From Straminergon stramineum (lineage: Eukaryota; Streptophyta; Bryopsida; Hypnales; Calliergonaceae), in contig OY987264.1 in NCBI GenBank assembly GCA_963920665.1, forward strand, positions 30,422,906 to 30,486,905: DNA of 64,000 nt, in the 5' to 3' direction. This document shows positions 1-11,600 of the stretch, in pieces (position 1 is the stretch's first letter; each line of letters begins with the position of its first letter). The position numbers were made by a program, and so were the translations under genes. The notes below the pieces were generated by a model. That model did no database searches and was not told where the DNA came from. It saw only the letters and a list, made by a program, of their open reading frames with translations.

Positions 1-120
1 CTTGCCAATTCGTGTTACATTGTCGATACGTGTGAGACTCGAGCTGTGAGCTCTTAACTGCCGCTATTGCTATTGCACTGCAAATATATTCTAACAAGCT
101 GACCACTTTTCCTACATGCA

Positions 121-620
121 GTGCTAGTTATGTATCTTTCCCTGGATGTAATCAAGAAACGACACCTTTATGCGAGTACTTTCAAGTGGCTTCCCTTTGA
201 CTATCACTCATTTGTTGTGGTGACTTTTCTAACTACCCTTCACAAGTATATTCTCTTTGTCTCTGAAGTAGGAACCTTGGAAGTAGGCCTTTGAGTTTGA
301 AGAGGTTATTAAAAGAGGTTTTTAGGAAACCGGTGATCTTGTCATTTCCAAGGTTGGTTCTAATTTGTAAGCTTGATAAGGACTATTTGATTGAATGTAA
401 CCATCCAGTGCTTGTCTTGGTGATGCAGTGGGTTATGATCGTGTATCCTTTTCTGTGGCTGTTGCTATACCTCCACATGTTTCGGCAGCGTAGATCTAAA
501 CTGGCAAAGAGAGGGAGCAGCGGTGGCAGACGCAAAGTTGCCTAAACCAAAGCTAGTCGAATATGTCTTGTAAACAAAAATTAGGGGTAGGCTTTATGTC
601 GTCCTGCAGGTAAGAGACCG
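121..620 (+). other. possible 3' end of an unrecognised plus-strand gene
   Basis: After a plausible splice acceptor (tacatgcag, ending at 120) a frame stays open from 121 to 293. From 291 a second frame encodes 84 codons ending at 545, with a hydrophobic stretch near its middle (residues about 41-64) and a basic tail ending GGRRKVA. A third frame over 290-490 also reads like protein but carries stops. I recognise none of these. The 600-870 stretch looks like untranslated sequence. It may be a last exon, or a frame-shifted relic. Confidence 0.2.
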
Positions 621-1589
621 AACATTCAAAGCTCTCATGGTACATTCACACTTGGAATGAATGTGTATTACGATATTTCATTTAATTTGGGCGGTGCAGA
701 AGCGATCTTCGTTGAAGTGATGAAGATATTTCCCATGTTTTGCGATTCATCTATTGAGCAAGAGGAATATAGCACCAAGCATTCTTTCGATGATTTTATG
801 TATCGCAATTGAAACCTTGTCAGGAGTTGGTAATCTGTTGGTGCGAATCCTTTAAGAACAGAGCCCATGTAGTCAAACTTTTAAATTCTTTGCTCGGCAT
901 TCTCCATTTTGCCACGATATATATATGAGCTCTTTTTTCTAATATATTTTCAGACTTTCATAGATGAAATCATGTTTTTATTTACTACTGAAAATCTTTA
1001 TCTTTTTTGCCTGACTTTTTAGCCTTAACAATGATAACTTGTTGCCCTTCCCAACTGCCAACTGAAGTGGACAGTTAATATGTTCAACTTCTTAAATCAG
1101 ATTATATGATCGGTCTGTGACCCTTGAGTATCTTTGGCATCATTGGGGCAATCTTGTAGTTCCTATGGGATGGAGATGATGGGGGTTGGTCCATGGCTTT
1201 TTGTTCCTTTCTTTATATTGTATATAAAGGGTTGAAGAGAAATAGGGTATCAAGCTATTTGCAAGGGCCAACTTGATCCTCTTCCCAAGGATTTTAGATG
1301 AGATAATCCTAGAAGAACCATTGACTCCAACTATCATCTAGTTAAGATCTATATCAGATTTAACTAACTATCTATCCTACCTTCTCTACACTCTCAATAG
1401 CATGTCTTTGTCTCAACAAAAAAAATTTAGTGACAAGTTTCTATCCTCTTTTCCATTTTTGAAAAAAAGGAGCTATCAATTTAGGTAAAATATACTATCA
1501 TTATTGCCTAGACAATTAGGGCATCCAACTTGTAAGAAAAACAATCCAATTGCAAGGGTGGTGTTCTATTAATTGAGCTATATCCCCTA

Positions 1590-1726
1590 AGGTAGGAGGC
1601 TCTTGAAGTGTTTGAGTTCTAATTGCAAATCCTATCTAGGAATGAATGACATATTGTTTGAAATATCTATTATTGTCAAAGATGAGTTAGGTAGGCTTAA
1701 ATGGACACTTCAAGGGCCTCCTACCT
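1590..1726. mobile_element. 137-bp MITE, AGGTAGG family, flanked by TA
   Basis: The termini are inverted repeats of 22 bp with one mismatch: AGGTAGGAGGCTCTTGAAGT at the left and its complement (with CCC for CTC) at the right. TA dinucleotides flank both ends (1588-1589 and 1727-1728), as expected for insertion by a Tc1/mariner-superfamily transposase. There is no coding capacity. The same terminal sequence begins the element at 3348. Confidence 0.7.
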
Positions 1727-3149
1727 TATACCCAAGCCAAGTGATGCATGCATGAAAATTTTTTAATCATTTCCTTTGGAGCAACTAGGCTATCCTCAAC
1801 TTGAACCAAAGCCCTTGTTCATAAAATAAATTATTGAACCTATTCTTCAAAGTATAAGTATTTTATAGAAGCAATTAATTCTCCCCAAATGTAGCACACA
1901 ACTTTTTGTTGTACTGCACTCACTAAGTGCTTATTCTCTATTTTCCTTTTTTAATCTTTTTTTCTTTGATAATAGTAAAATTTTTAAAAGAAAACTTTGA
2001 TGAGAAAAAAGGAGTTAAAATACTATCTAATTCAACCCTGAACACTCTAAGATCCTTTTTCGAATTGAAATGACTATTAGAAAATAAATAAGTATAATCT
2101 ACAAATAGATAATATTAATTGTTGTTGTTTTTGGACTTCAAAAAAAGCAAGAAAAGGTTCAAATGGAATGATCCCTCTGTCATCCTAGAATTTTGTGCCA
2201 TCTTTGCATAATACCCCCATTGAAAATTGAAAATATTCAAAAAGGGAAAATGCTTCTTTCTTTTGAGATGGTTGTAGTTCAAATTTAAGATACAAAATGT
2301 ACTTAATACTAGGATTGGGCTAAAGTATATTTTTTAGGCCAACAAATGTCCTTAGGGAGGAAGTCTTTGTATCTCTCAATCTCCAAATGAAGGTGTTGTA
2401 CTCCGGTGGGTGGTGGTGAGTATGGAGCACACTAGCTTTTAGAGTATATGGTAGATTCCCTTAGGAGACATTTTTAGAGTAGGTGGAATTTAGCACACCC
2501 CAACTTAGTCTATAGCAAAATTTATAATCAAATAAAGGCATGTTAAGAGCACCTAGAGAGAAAATAATAGACCCACATATTTAACATTGAAGCCATTATA
2601 AAAATGTGAATCTTACAAAAGGCCGTGCGTTTGGATGGTAGCAATGCAATTATAGCAAAAAGTAAAAAATAAAAAAATTTAGGGATGTGATGGGGCACTA
2701 CTAGTGCCACATCAAATTAGTGATCTAAACAAATATTTGTTTTATTTGTTTTGTATTTACCCCTTAGGGGTGCTAAAAATAAAAATGAAACAGCCCTTTG
2801 CAAGATTCAGATTTTTTGTAGTGATTTAGGCTTTGCCAAGCTCCTCAATATTGTAAATGATTCTTAAGTTGTTTCCAAATGATCAATCCACTAAAATCTT
2901 CACCATTATAATTGGTGTTGCAATACACAATAGAGATGGAGTTGGTAACCAAAGAAGGGAGTGCTTGACACAGAGGGTTGCTGCAATCTTGGCAGTAGAA
3001 GACAATGAAAGCGGGGTGGCAGAAAACTTTCATTCTTTTGCAAGAGAACCAAACATCGTGGGGGCCTCACTATTGGATTTTTCTTGTGTGAGCATTTTTT
3101 TGGCAGTTGTGTAATACTAGCATTGGATTGTGAGTATATACAAGTAGAA

Positions 3150-3191
3150 CCTCTCTTAGTGCATAGTAATGGGGCTATGCACTAAGAGAGG
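3150..3191. repeat. perfect 17-bp inverted repeat (hairpin)
   Basis: CCTCTCTTAGTGCATAG at 3150-3166 is followed after 8 bases by its exact reverse complement at 3175-3191. It could be a minimal foldback element or a transcribed hairpin. The arm is shorter than usual for a plant miRNA precursor. No flanking duplication is obvious. Confidence 0.6.
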
Positions 3192-3347
3192 GTTTTATGC
3201 ATTTGCAGAGGTGCATTCATGGCCACTAACTAATGTGGCATCTAAGTACACTTCTTTCCCCCAAAAAAATCCTTGAAATTGGGCCCACCCATAAACCTCT
3301 CTACTATTTATTACGCACTAACAGAGTATGAAGTAAGAGGAGTTCTA

Positions 3348-3566
3348 AGGTAGGGGAACCCAATACTTACCGTTGACCTAATACCACCCAAATGTAGGAC
3401 CTTTGTTGATCTTAGAATGAGAATTTATGATGGAAGTACATGTCTTAACTTCACTTGTTGTGAAGTTAAGGCATGTGATCCTGTCATAGATTCTCACTCT
3501 AGAATCAATGATAGTCCTACATTTGGGTGGTACTGGGTCCATAGTTAGTATTGGGCTCCCCTACCT
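3348..3566. mobile_element. 219-bp foldback MITE, AGGTAGG family, flanked by TA
   Basis: The two halves are near-complete inverted repeats of about 105 bp each that meet around a short loop near 3458. The termini read AGGTAGGGGAACCC at the left and the complement of AGGTAGGGGAGCCC at the right. TA flanks both sides (3346-3347, 3567-3568). The first bases are shared with the MITE at 1590-1726, so the two belong to one family mobilised by a TA-targeting transposase. Confidence 0.75.
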
Positions 3567-4419
3567 TACCTATAGTAGTTTGTGTAGAGCTTGAAAATTG
3601 TGGACTTTTTCAGAAGTAAGGGAATAAATTCAACTAGAAACTTGGACCAACCCCAAGCAGATTTCATCACCAACTTGGTCAGTGTTATTGATCACTAATA
3701 AAAGCAGTTGCATTCCTCTCTCTTGGGTTGAAAAGCCAACATGTGACCCTTATTAAGCCTACAACTAATGAAAGATCATGTTCCTTCTACATTGAATAGG
3801 GGTATTAAGGGAACCAAAAAATTGAAGAAACTGATTCTAGAAAATTGTAGATGTTTGAAAAATGATGTACATCCCCTAGACACTGCAATATCTACTGATG
3901 TACAATGAAAGTAGATATTTATTTAGTGTGGAATGTTGATTAATTAGTATCGGTCCCCTTCATACCCCAATTCTGTGTACGTTAACCAAGACAAATAGAG
4001 TAGAACGTATTTCTCTTACCTTTGTTCAGAAACTAGGCAGCAGAGAGTGTTAGGCTTTCGACTTGTGGATGAGTCATGGTACGCATGACTGATACCTTTT
4101 GGATTGTGGTGCCTTCATTGCCTTGGCCTGTGACTCTCCTACGAAATGTGGCAAGCAACTCTGCCTCTTGATTAAGGTAGGAACACCTAAAACGGACACT
4201 AATTATAGATGACATGATCGTGAGGGTTTGTGTAGGAAAAAATGTTGTTTGTAGGTTAGGAAATGGTTTAGGAAACCAACAAAATTGGTTTCATATTTTT
4301 ACAAGCTTGTATGAATATTATATGAAGTTTTGAAAACAACTTTGTAGATGCACCTACTATGGACACTATACTAACACCAAAGTGGGCATAGAAACACCTA
4401 GAAGCAACACACTCTAAAC

Positions 4420-5060
4420 TTGAATCAAGTGCAGATGATTGGCTACTTCTTGAAAGAGAGACAACTTCTTGGAAACCTCACTTGTCTACTTTGGGTCCAC
4501 AAGCCCTTGGATTTAGGTTGTTTTTTAGGTGTACATGAACGACTCCTGATACATTTGGGTGCTTCTACCTTATTCAGTCCCAGCCCAATCCACTGCTGGA
4601 CACAACGGAGGGGGTTGTCACTGCAAAGAAAAAGTTCAATCACTCATGCATTCAGAGTCAAACTGAAAGTCACTCAAAAGGCATCCCTATGGAGGGATAA
4701 GGTGGGCACCCGCAAATGCACCACTGACCCAAAACCAACATCACTCTGTGTGTATCTCTAAAATCCAAAATTAATCTGTACCTATGCAGAAGAAGTGATT
4801 AAAGAAAATCTACCAAAAAACAATCATAACTTCAGCATGAGAGGTAACCAATTGTTGCATTCTTGCACTTGTCAACAAGAAAATATGGAAATTTGACCAG
4901 TCTAATTATAGTAATTAGGCACAGTAGCAAAAAGTTCCACCTTAAACCTTCCACTCGGAGGGTGGTACGCAATACTACTCTTACGAAGCTCTCCCGGGCA
5001 GTTCTCCAAGGCCAAGCGTATGGGATGGTCCACCCAAACCCATCCCTTATAAGACAGCCA
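4420..5060 (+). repeat. dispersed repeat, copy 1
   Basis: The part from about 4683 to 4950 resembles 15984-16265 in the same orientation. Shared stretches include the segments around GGCACC..CAAATGC, the CTRTGTGTA segment, and the AATTAGGCACA..AG segment near the end. The match is diverged, with small indels. The unit has no protein signature. It may be a piece of a retroelement LTR or untranslated region. The 113-codon open frame at 4420-4761 lies within it and is not credible as a gene. Confidence 0.5.
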
Positions 5061-5650
5061 TTTTGCCCTATCTACTTCAGTTTACTACATCAGCACTGAA
5101 ATATACACCAGCAACAGATAGTGGCAGTCTAAACAGCAAAAAATGATTTCAGTGCTCAAAATGACAAGGAAAAGAATCTCGTATACAGTGATGGGAGCTG
5201 CATACAAAGTATGATCCCAGTTGAAGAAAATCCAGGAAATAAGCATGTCCAGTATATATACCACACAAGGTTAGCATAGGCGGCAAAGACATAGCACCAA
5301 ACCTTCCAATGGCACCTGACAACTCTTACTGATCAAAAATTTGGATGTAACTAAAAAAACTTCACCTCTTCACAATGCCACTTAAAACAATGGATTCGAA
5401 AAACTAACTACCACTAATAGCCGGGTTGCTTCCAACCCCTACACAGCCCAAAGTTGTGGTTTCCAACACATTCTGGTTGCATGATGGACTTCAGAATGAT
5501 TGCCAGCAGCGACAGGAATATCAAATCTCAAAATCTCAGCTCCAGTACGTCGTCACAAGGCACGTGAAAAATCAGCAGCAAGCCAAGACAAACCTAGGCC
5601 TAAAGCCATAGAGAGAAAGGCTGGCAAGATGCACCCCATCTTTGCAATAG
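5061..5650. other. 3' flank of the LARP1 gene
   Basis: This is the sequence immediately downstream of the LARP1 stop codon on the minus strand. It presumably holds the 3' untranslated region. I see no other gene here. The short plus-strand open frames starting at 5426 and 5500 run antisense to the 3' UTR and last exon and are shadows. Confidence 0.4.
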
Positions 5651-8600
5651 CTAAGATGAAACGGGCAATGCATTCGGGGTCTTGTCGGAAGATGATGACT
5701 CTTGAAGAGAAGCGGATTCTTTTTCCTTCGCCTCCAAGGCCAGTTTCTCTTTTGCTCTACGAAAATCACTCATGGTCCGAAACTCTTCGTTGAGCAACCG
5801 CTCCAGCTCTGGGTTTTTCGGGGTTGGCTCCTCACTCCTATCCTTGCGATAATAATGGAATGCCCTGAAGAAAAACAGCGTCACTATTAGTGCTAATAAC
5901 CATCAAGTAAAACAATAGAATGTGGAAATGAGGAATCGTGAAACTTCCAGCAGCAAAGATTGATCTCTCCAAGATGGAATCAACATCAGCTACTCTATAG
6001 AATTGAACAGTGAGCAGAATTGAAAACCCTAATCTCAATGTATTGGAGTCCCAGGAAAGACCAATTCAAGTGCAAATGTTATATAACCTATAATCTATTA
6101 TAAAACATAAAAAAAATACAGGGAATTTCTCAGTGATCTCTTATACACGATAACAATCTTTGAATCTAAAATTGAACAGGTATGTGAAGGAGATTTATCA
6201 ACCATTGTAGTAATAATAGTTCCTTCATTCAAGTCACTAATAATAAGATGAGGTCAAGGGTGTAAAAAGTCAGATTAAGAAGTACCAGTATTTCTCAAGG
6301 CCATAAAGGTTGCCTTTAAGATACGTATCCAGAGTAAGTTTCTCAAAATCGTCATACATGTCCTGCTTGAACTTCTGTTCGAGGCCGTAGCTACAAAATC
6401 AGAATGTGAATGTCAGCATATTCGTAGTCACATCTATTGAATTCAAGGATCAGTATCATGGGCAGCACGCTAGATAACCCCATGCGGCCCTATCACAAAA
6501 GATTCCATGAATCCCTGTGGCATTGTTGCGATTGCAACAAGGTGTTAATTGTATATATATATATACATAGATAAATAAGAAAACATAGATTTCCAGTGAC
6601 TCGACAATAAGCTTCAAAAACGTCAGAAATTGTGAACCAACCCGGCATAAGAAACGGATCGTGCCCAAACTATTATGTCCATATGTTCGCAAAATTAAAA
6701 AAAAAAGTAGGCAAAATTCTTTTACCTGTAAAACCTAAAAAGACATTCCATTCCGTAATTATAGTTGGCTGCTGCATCCTCCTCGGCAAGCTTTTTAAAC
6801 TCCAAGTACATGGACGTATTAAAATTTTTCCGTAAAAAGTAAGACCAAAACCGGAATAAAGTGTTCATTTCCTGCAGAGATGGGAAAACAGAAATGATTT
6901 CTTGTTAGCAGGAAATCGATAATCCGACATGAGAAGAGGATTGGGACCAAAAAAATTCACATGCAGAAACATTTGAATTACAGGATGAACCTAATTGCAC
7001 AATGGGCAAGAGAATTTTGGAATTGCTAAATGATTGACAACATAATCAGACGAATGCTAATCGGAGTATAAAAATTTACCTCACTGCAGCCAATACCGAC
7101 TCGTTTCCTTTCCACTAAGCAGCGCTTGTAGTAATTCGCATACCTGCGTCTCAGAAAGTACTCAAGAATGTCACATATAGATTATTTCACACTAGAGAAA
7201 GGTCATTATATCAAAAAATTGTTTCATAATAACAAAATTTCCGATCAAGAAAACTAGTAGAATTCTTCAGAACTCCATTCATTCCCGCGCATTCTTTGGA
7301 AGTCATTGTGCACATACGATAGCTCCATTTGAAATAAATCTACTTTCACAGTAAATCAGTCACAGATGGCCCATAACAACCCCTAAAACACCTTCACATA
7401 AAGACAAAACTCCCTTTAAAACCAGTTCTAAAAACACTGCAAATTTTGTGTTATTTCAAATAGTAAAACCATTAGATCTTTCAATAACCTGTTGGAGTAT
7501 AATCTCTTAAATTTAGAAGTGAAAAACGCAACCAAATGCTTGATGATAATGCTTAAACATTTGAAAAACAAGGATATTAGTCCTTCCTAAAGGTGCAATC
7601 AAGATTTTCTTTTAAATGGCATGTATTCAACAATTTTGGCAAGTTCATAATATGCTGGAAACAAACACATCAAGATGTGAAAAACTATGAGACGACAAGG
7701 CAACTATCCCTTGTGTCATCAACGGACACTTCCAAAAGTGTCACTACTAACTCTATTTCTACTCGTTTATGTTCGTAAACTGAGCCTTTGATATAGTCCT
7801 CTGTGCTTTTTGCTCTAGGCACGTTTATCTTCGGTATAAAATTTGAAACTTAAGTTCAAAAGTTTGACCACTTAATAAAATTGAGTTCAAAATAAACCTT
7901 GAATATTATTTATCCCTCAAGACGTCAGGACTGTCTGCAAAACAAATGCTTTGCAGGTTGTACCTCATTAATAATTATGAAATGAATCAAAGCTTTACTT
8001 GGATTTATGGTGGATCTATCCTACACAAAAAATTTAAAAGTAAATAAATTTAGACGCTTTTCATTACTGCCCAGGAAAATAAATAATAAATAAATAAATT
8101 GAAACCTTCATTACTTTTCCAGTACTTGTGAATCCCAAAATCAGGGAAAAGTCCTTAACAGTCATCAAGGGGCTAAGAAGCAAGGAACTCACTTTTGCTG
8201 CTTGAAGCCATTGTCTTCAAGGAGGGCATGACTTGGATGCTGAAAATGAGGAAAAGGCTTGGGAATTGATCCCACCGGCGGGCTGCTACCTGACATAAAG
8301 CCACCCGGGGAAGTACCGAAAGGGGACGATCCCATGCGAGTTGAACCGTAAGATGAAGATAGAGACACACTGCAGTCAGAAGATGTATGTTGGTTAAAAT
8401 AACAAAATCTTAACACGAAATAAAAAAATAAAAATCGAGATATCATTAGCACGAGCATATTCCAGAACTCACTCACAGAAACTTAAAAAACAAGTGTAGA
8501 ACACTAAACTAATAACTGAGACGTAAAATCGCCACTTCTAAGATGAGTCATGATCATCGTGTATCACTATTTGCAATTAGCAATCCACATTCACAAATAC

Positions 8601-11600
8601 ATGTTCTAACAAGTCCTTAGTATTTTCAGACCAGTCTGATCTTGGTATCATGTAGGAACTCCATTACTCGATTATAACCTTGACCCAAGTTTCCAGGCAA
8701 GTAGAGAATACTCCGTAATGATCGGCATAGTACTCCAAATATTTGACTGAAACAGTAGAATCTATTACTGATATAGGCAATTGAAAGTTCTATCGTCTCA
8801 TAACCAAGCAATTTTAAAATACGAATATGGTACATGACCCGGACAAATATTGGTTGCAACACCGTAAAGATCAAAATTGAACAGACAGTACATGTACGCA
8901 CTACTATTTCAAGCATTACCCACACGATAACGTACCTTTGATTTTCAGGGGTGGTGCCAAAAAAGAAACCAACAGAGTCACTTGGAGGACTCTCGGCAGT
9001 CAATCTTGACCTTTGGCCGTCACGAGGATTACTAGGGAAAAGCCGTTGCTGAAAGCTGCCACGTGAAGTTCTGATTTGACCTCTAGGTGGCCGCAAGGGT
9101 CCATCCGACCCAGCACTACCTGCGCTGCTGCCAAGAACACGACCCGCTATCTCTCCTAGAGAACCGACCCTACCGAGGGAGCCGGATTCACTTGCAGCAA
9201 CTTTAGGAGGCACAGCCGTAGATCGTTTCGTCTTGCCCGACATTAACTCCTACACACAGTGTCGGAAAATCAGTGATTGAGCCAGTCCAAGGCTTTAAAT
9301 TAAAGACTGAAAGTGCAGCCCCAAGACGAGTAACAGGCGCATAGATTTCCAGGAGTGGCACAATAAAAGCGCTCCTTCCTATCATGCTCTCAAGTTCCGC
9401 ATTCGGTACTAAGAGCAATGCCATTCCTATGCACAAAATATTACTGAACCCTTCCAGCGGCCAAAACTAGGAAATCGTAGCGGAAGATTACATCTCATGA
9501 CCTTTTTACCTCTGCCAAACACCAAGGCTCGCCAAATATTAACAAAAATGCTGTAGGAAAACATAGAGAGATATACATGAGATATGGTCCACAGAATTTG
9601 CATACTCTGTGCACCTATTTAGATCCCCACCTGCTCATAAAAGAAAAGACCGTCGTTGATGACGGAAACAAGATCTTCCGATATAGCCTTCCGACCATGA
9701 TCTCGTCCATCAGGACCTTTACGATCCCCTCGAACAGTCTTCTTACTCTGAGTTCAAAGAATGTTAAAATTGGTGCCTACGTGGAAACATAGTACTTAAT
9801 TAAGAAGAATCAAGTGAAGATCTTTGCGACCAAGAGACGATCACAAATACCTGAGTCACAATGATGAGTCGTTGGAGATCGCGATCATTGATGTCAGAAT
9901 CTTCCTCTTCACCGTCATGGCTGCATCATAATGCATTTCAATTATCGAGGAGAACAAAGTTACAATGCTATGCGTAGCAATACAAAAATGCGAACTGAGA
10001 TATAAAGGCAAGGTCACGTACTCGAATCAACCATATAACATCAAACTCAAGAACCAATCGATTGAGACAATTTATTCCAGGAAGGAGATCACTAGAATCA
10101 ATCACTTCACTACCGACCTTTTCGGAATAGTTTGATTGTCTTTTATAATTGGCCGCTCAGAAGTCTCCAGCTCTTCATCAAAAAGGAAAGTGTCCTCCTC
10201 GGGACTGCCGTCCTTAGCAGTAAAAGCGGCAGACAAGCCTCCTGCAAGTCGTGAAGTGGGTGGTCGTTTGTTGCTGGAAGCCCGACGCTTGCCAGTATGT
10301 GTTAACCAGTCTCCAGGGTTTTCTGCAATCTCAGCATCGACCTTCGACCCTGAGTTATCTGACTGACCATCAGTTTCCACGGCACTCTGCACAGAGGTAT
10401 GCTCTGAGTCTAGCTTCTCCTCCATCGGTTCCGATGCAACATCACTCTTTCCTTCAATTTGCTTCACATCGATCGAAGATATTCCATGACCAATCGCTGA
10501 AGATGTGTGCACAATATTACTGTCCCCAGCATCTCCAACATCTATTACAGAAGCGAGGCCAACACCAGGAGGAGAAAAACCAAACCCTCCAACACTTTCA
10601 GCAGGCGCCTTGCCAACTTCAGGGATTCCTGATGTCTTTTCCGAAATATCTGGATCACAGTGCAAATTGACACCAAAAAAAATTAAATGATATTCAAATT
10701 GAAAGATGATTTCAATCAGAAACACAATTGCATCAGCATATTTAGGTGTAGCAAGAAAACCTCAGAAAGAAAAAGGAAGCTTCCAGAGTTATGAAGTGCA
10801 GTACAGATCCAGAAAAGCGGCCTGAACTAGGATCTTAGCAACCGGAACAGGCTTTTCTGCAGCAGACATGAAGTCTAGCCTCTGACCCTAACATCTCCAT
10901 TAAGTTAATCCATCCCACCTTTGGCAGCCACTCGGCTCTCTGCTCCACTTTCCAAAGAGCTTACTGATGCCTCGGACAGATTCACTGTACCCTCCAAGCT
11001 TTCACCCCTAATCTTAATTTCATCAGTACTCTTGCTTGCAGAGACACGTAATTCCTGTTGGGATGTTTCCCCATTCAAAGCTTCATCTTTCCCAGATCCC
11101 ACAACAGTATTAACAGGAGCGGGAGTAAACTGGGGCGAGATAGTAGGAAGTAGCCAAGTTGCCCAATCATCTCGTTTGCGCAGTTTGTCATCCTGTGTAA
11201 ATTGACGCTGATCAGAATAGACCCCAAGAGCTTCTCAGACTCTTCAGCAGCAGACTAAATGGTAGAGAGCACTCTCTGCGAATCTACGACAAATTACGAC
11301 GAAGAGATCGACATAAAGGGTACACTTAGAGTCGAACATCATACAACATGGTCCAAGATTACCTTCACTTCAATCAAATTAGAGTCCTGAAGTGCATCCA
11401 GAATGAGGGCTGGATCTTCTGTCAGCAGGCGCACCTGCAAAATCCAACATAATTTAGCAACCTCTAGATAAAATACAGAACAAGCTCCATGGAGCAGTCT
11501 CTGCAGAAGAATTTTAAGAACCTGAATGTCCTTAGTTCCATATACATCATTGTGCGAGGCATGCAATAAACACTGATCCAACGACATCAGTGCGTATTTC

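Larger units (their letters stand above)
621..4400. other. AT-rich intergenic region without recognisable gene
   Basis: No reading frame here resembles a protein I know. The stretch holds the two TA-flanked MITEs (1590-1726, 3348-3566) and the hairpin at 3150-3191 listed separately. Several short open frames on both strands, such as 2857-3114, show no domain or splice context and are treated as chance. Confidence 0.5.
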
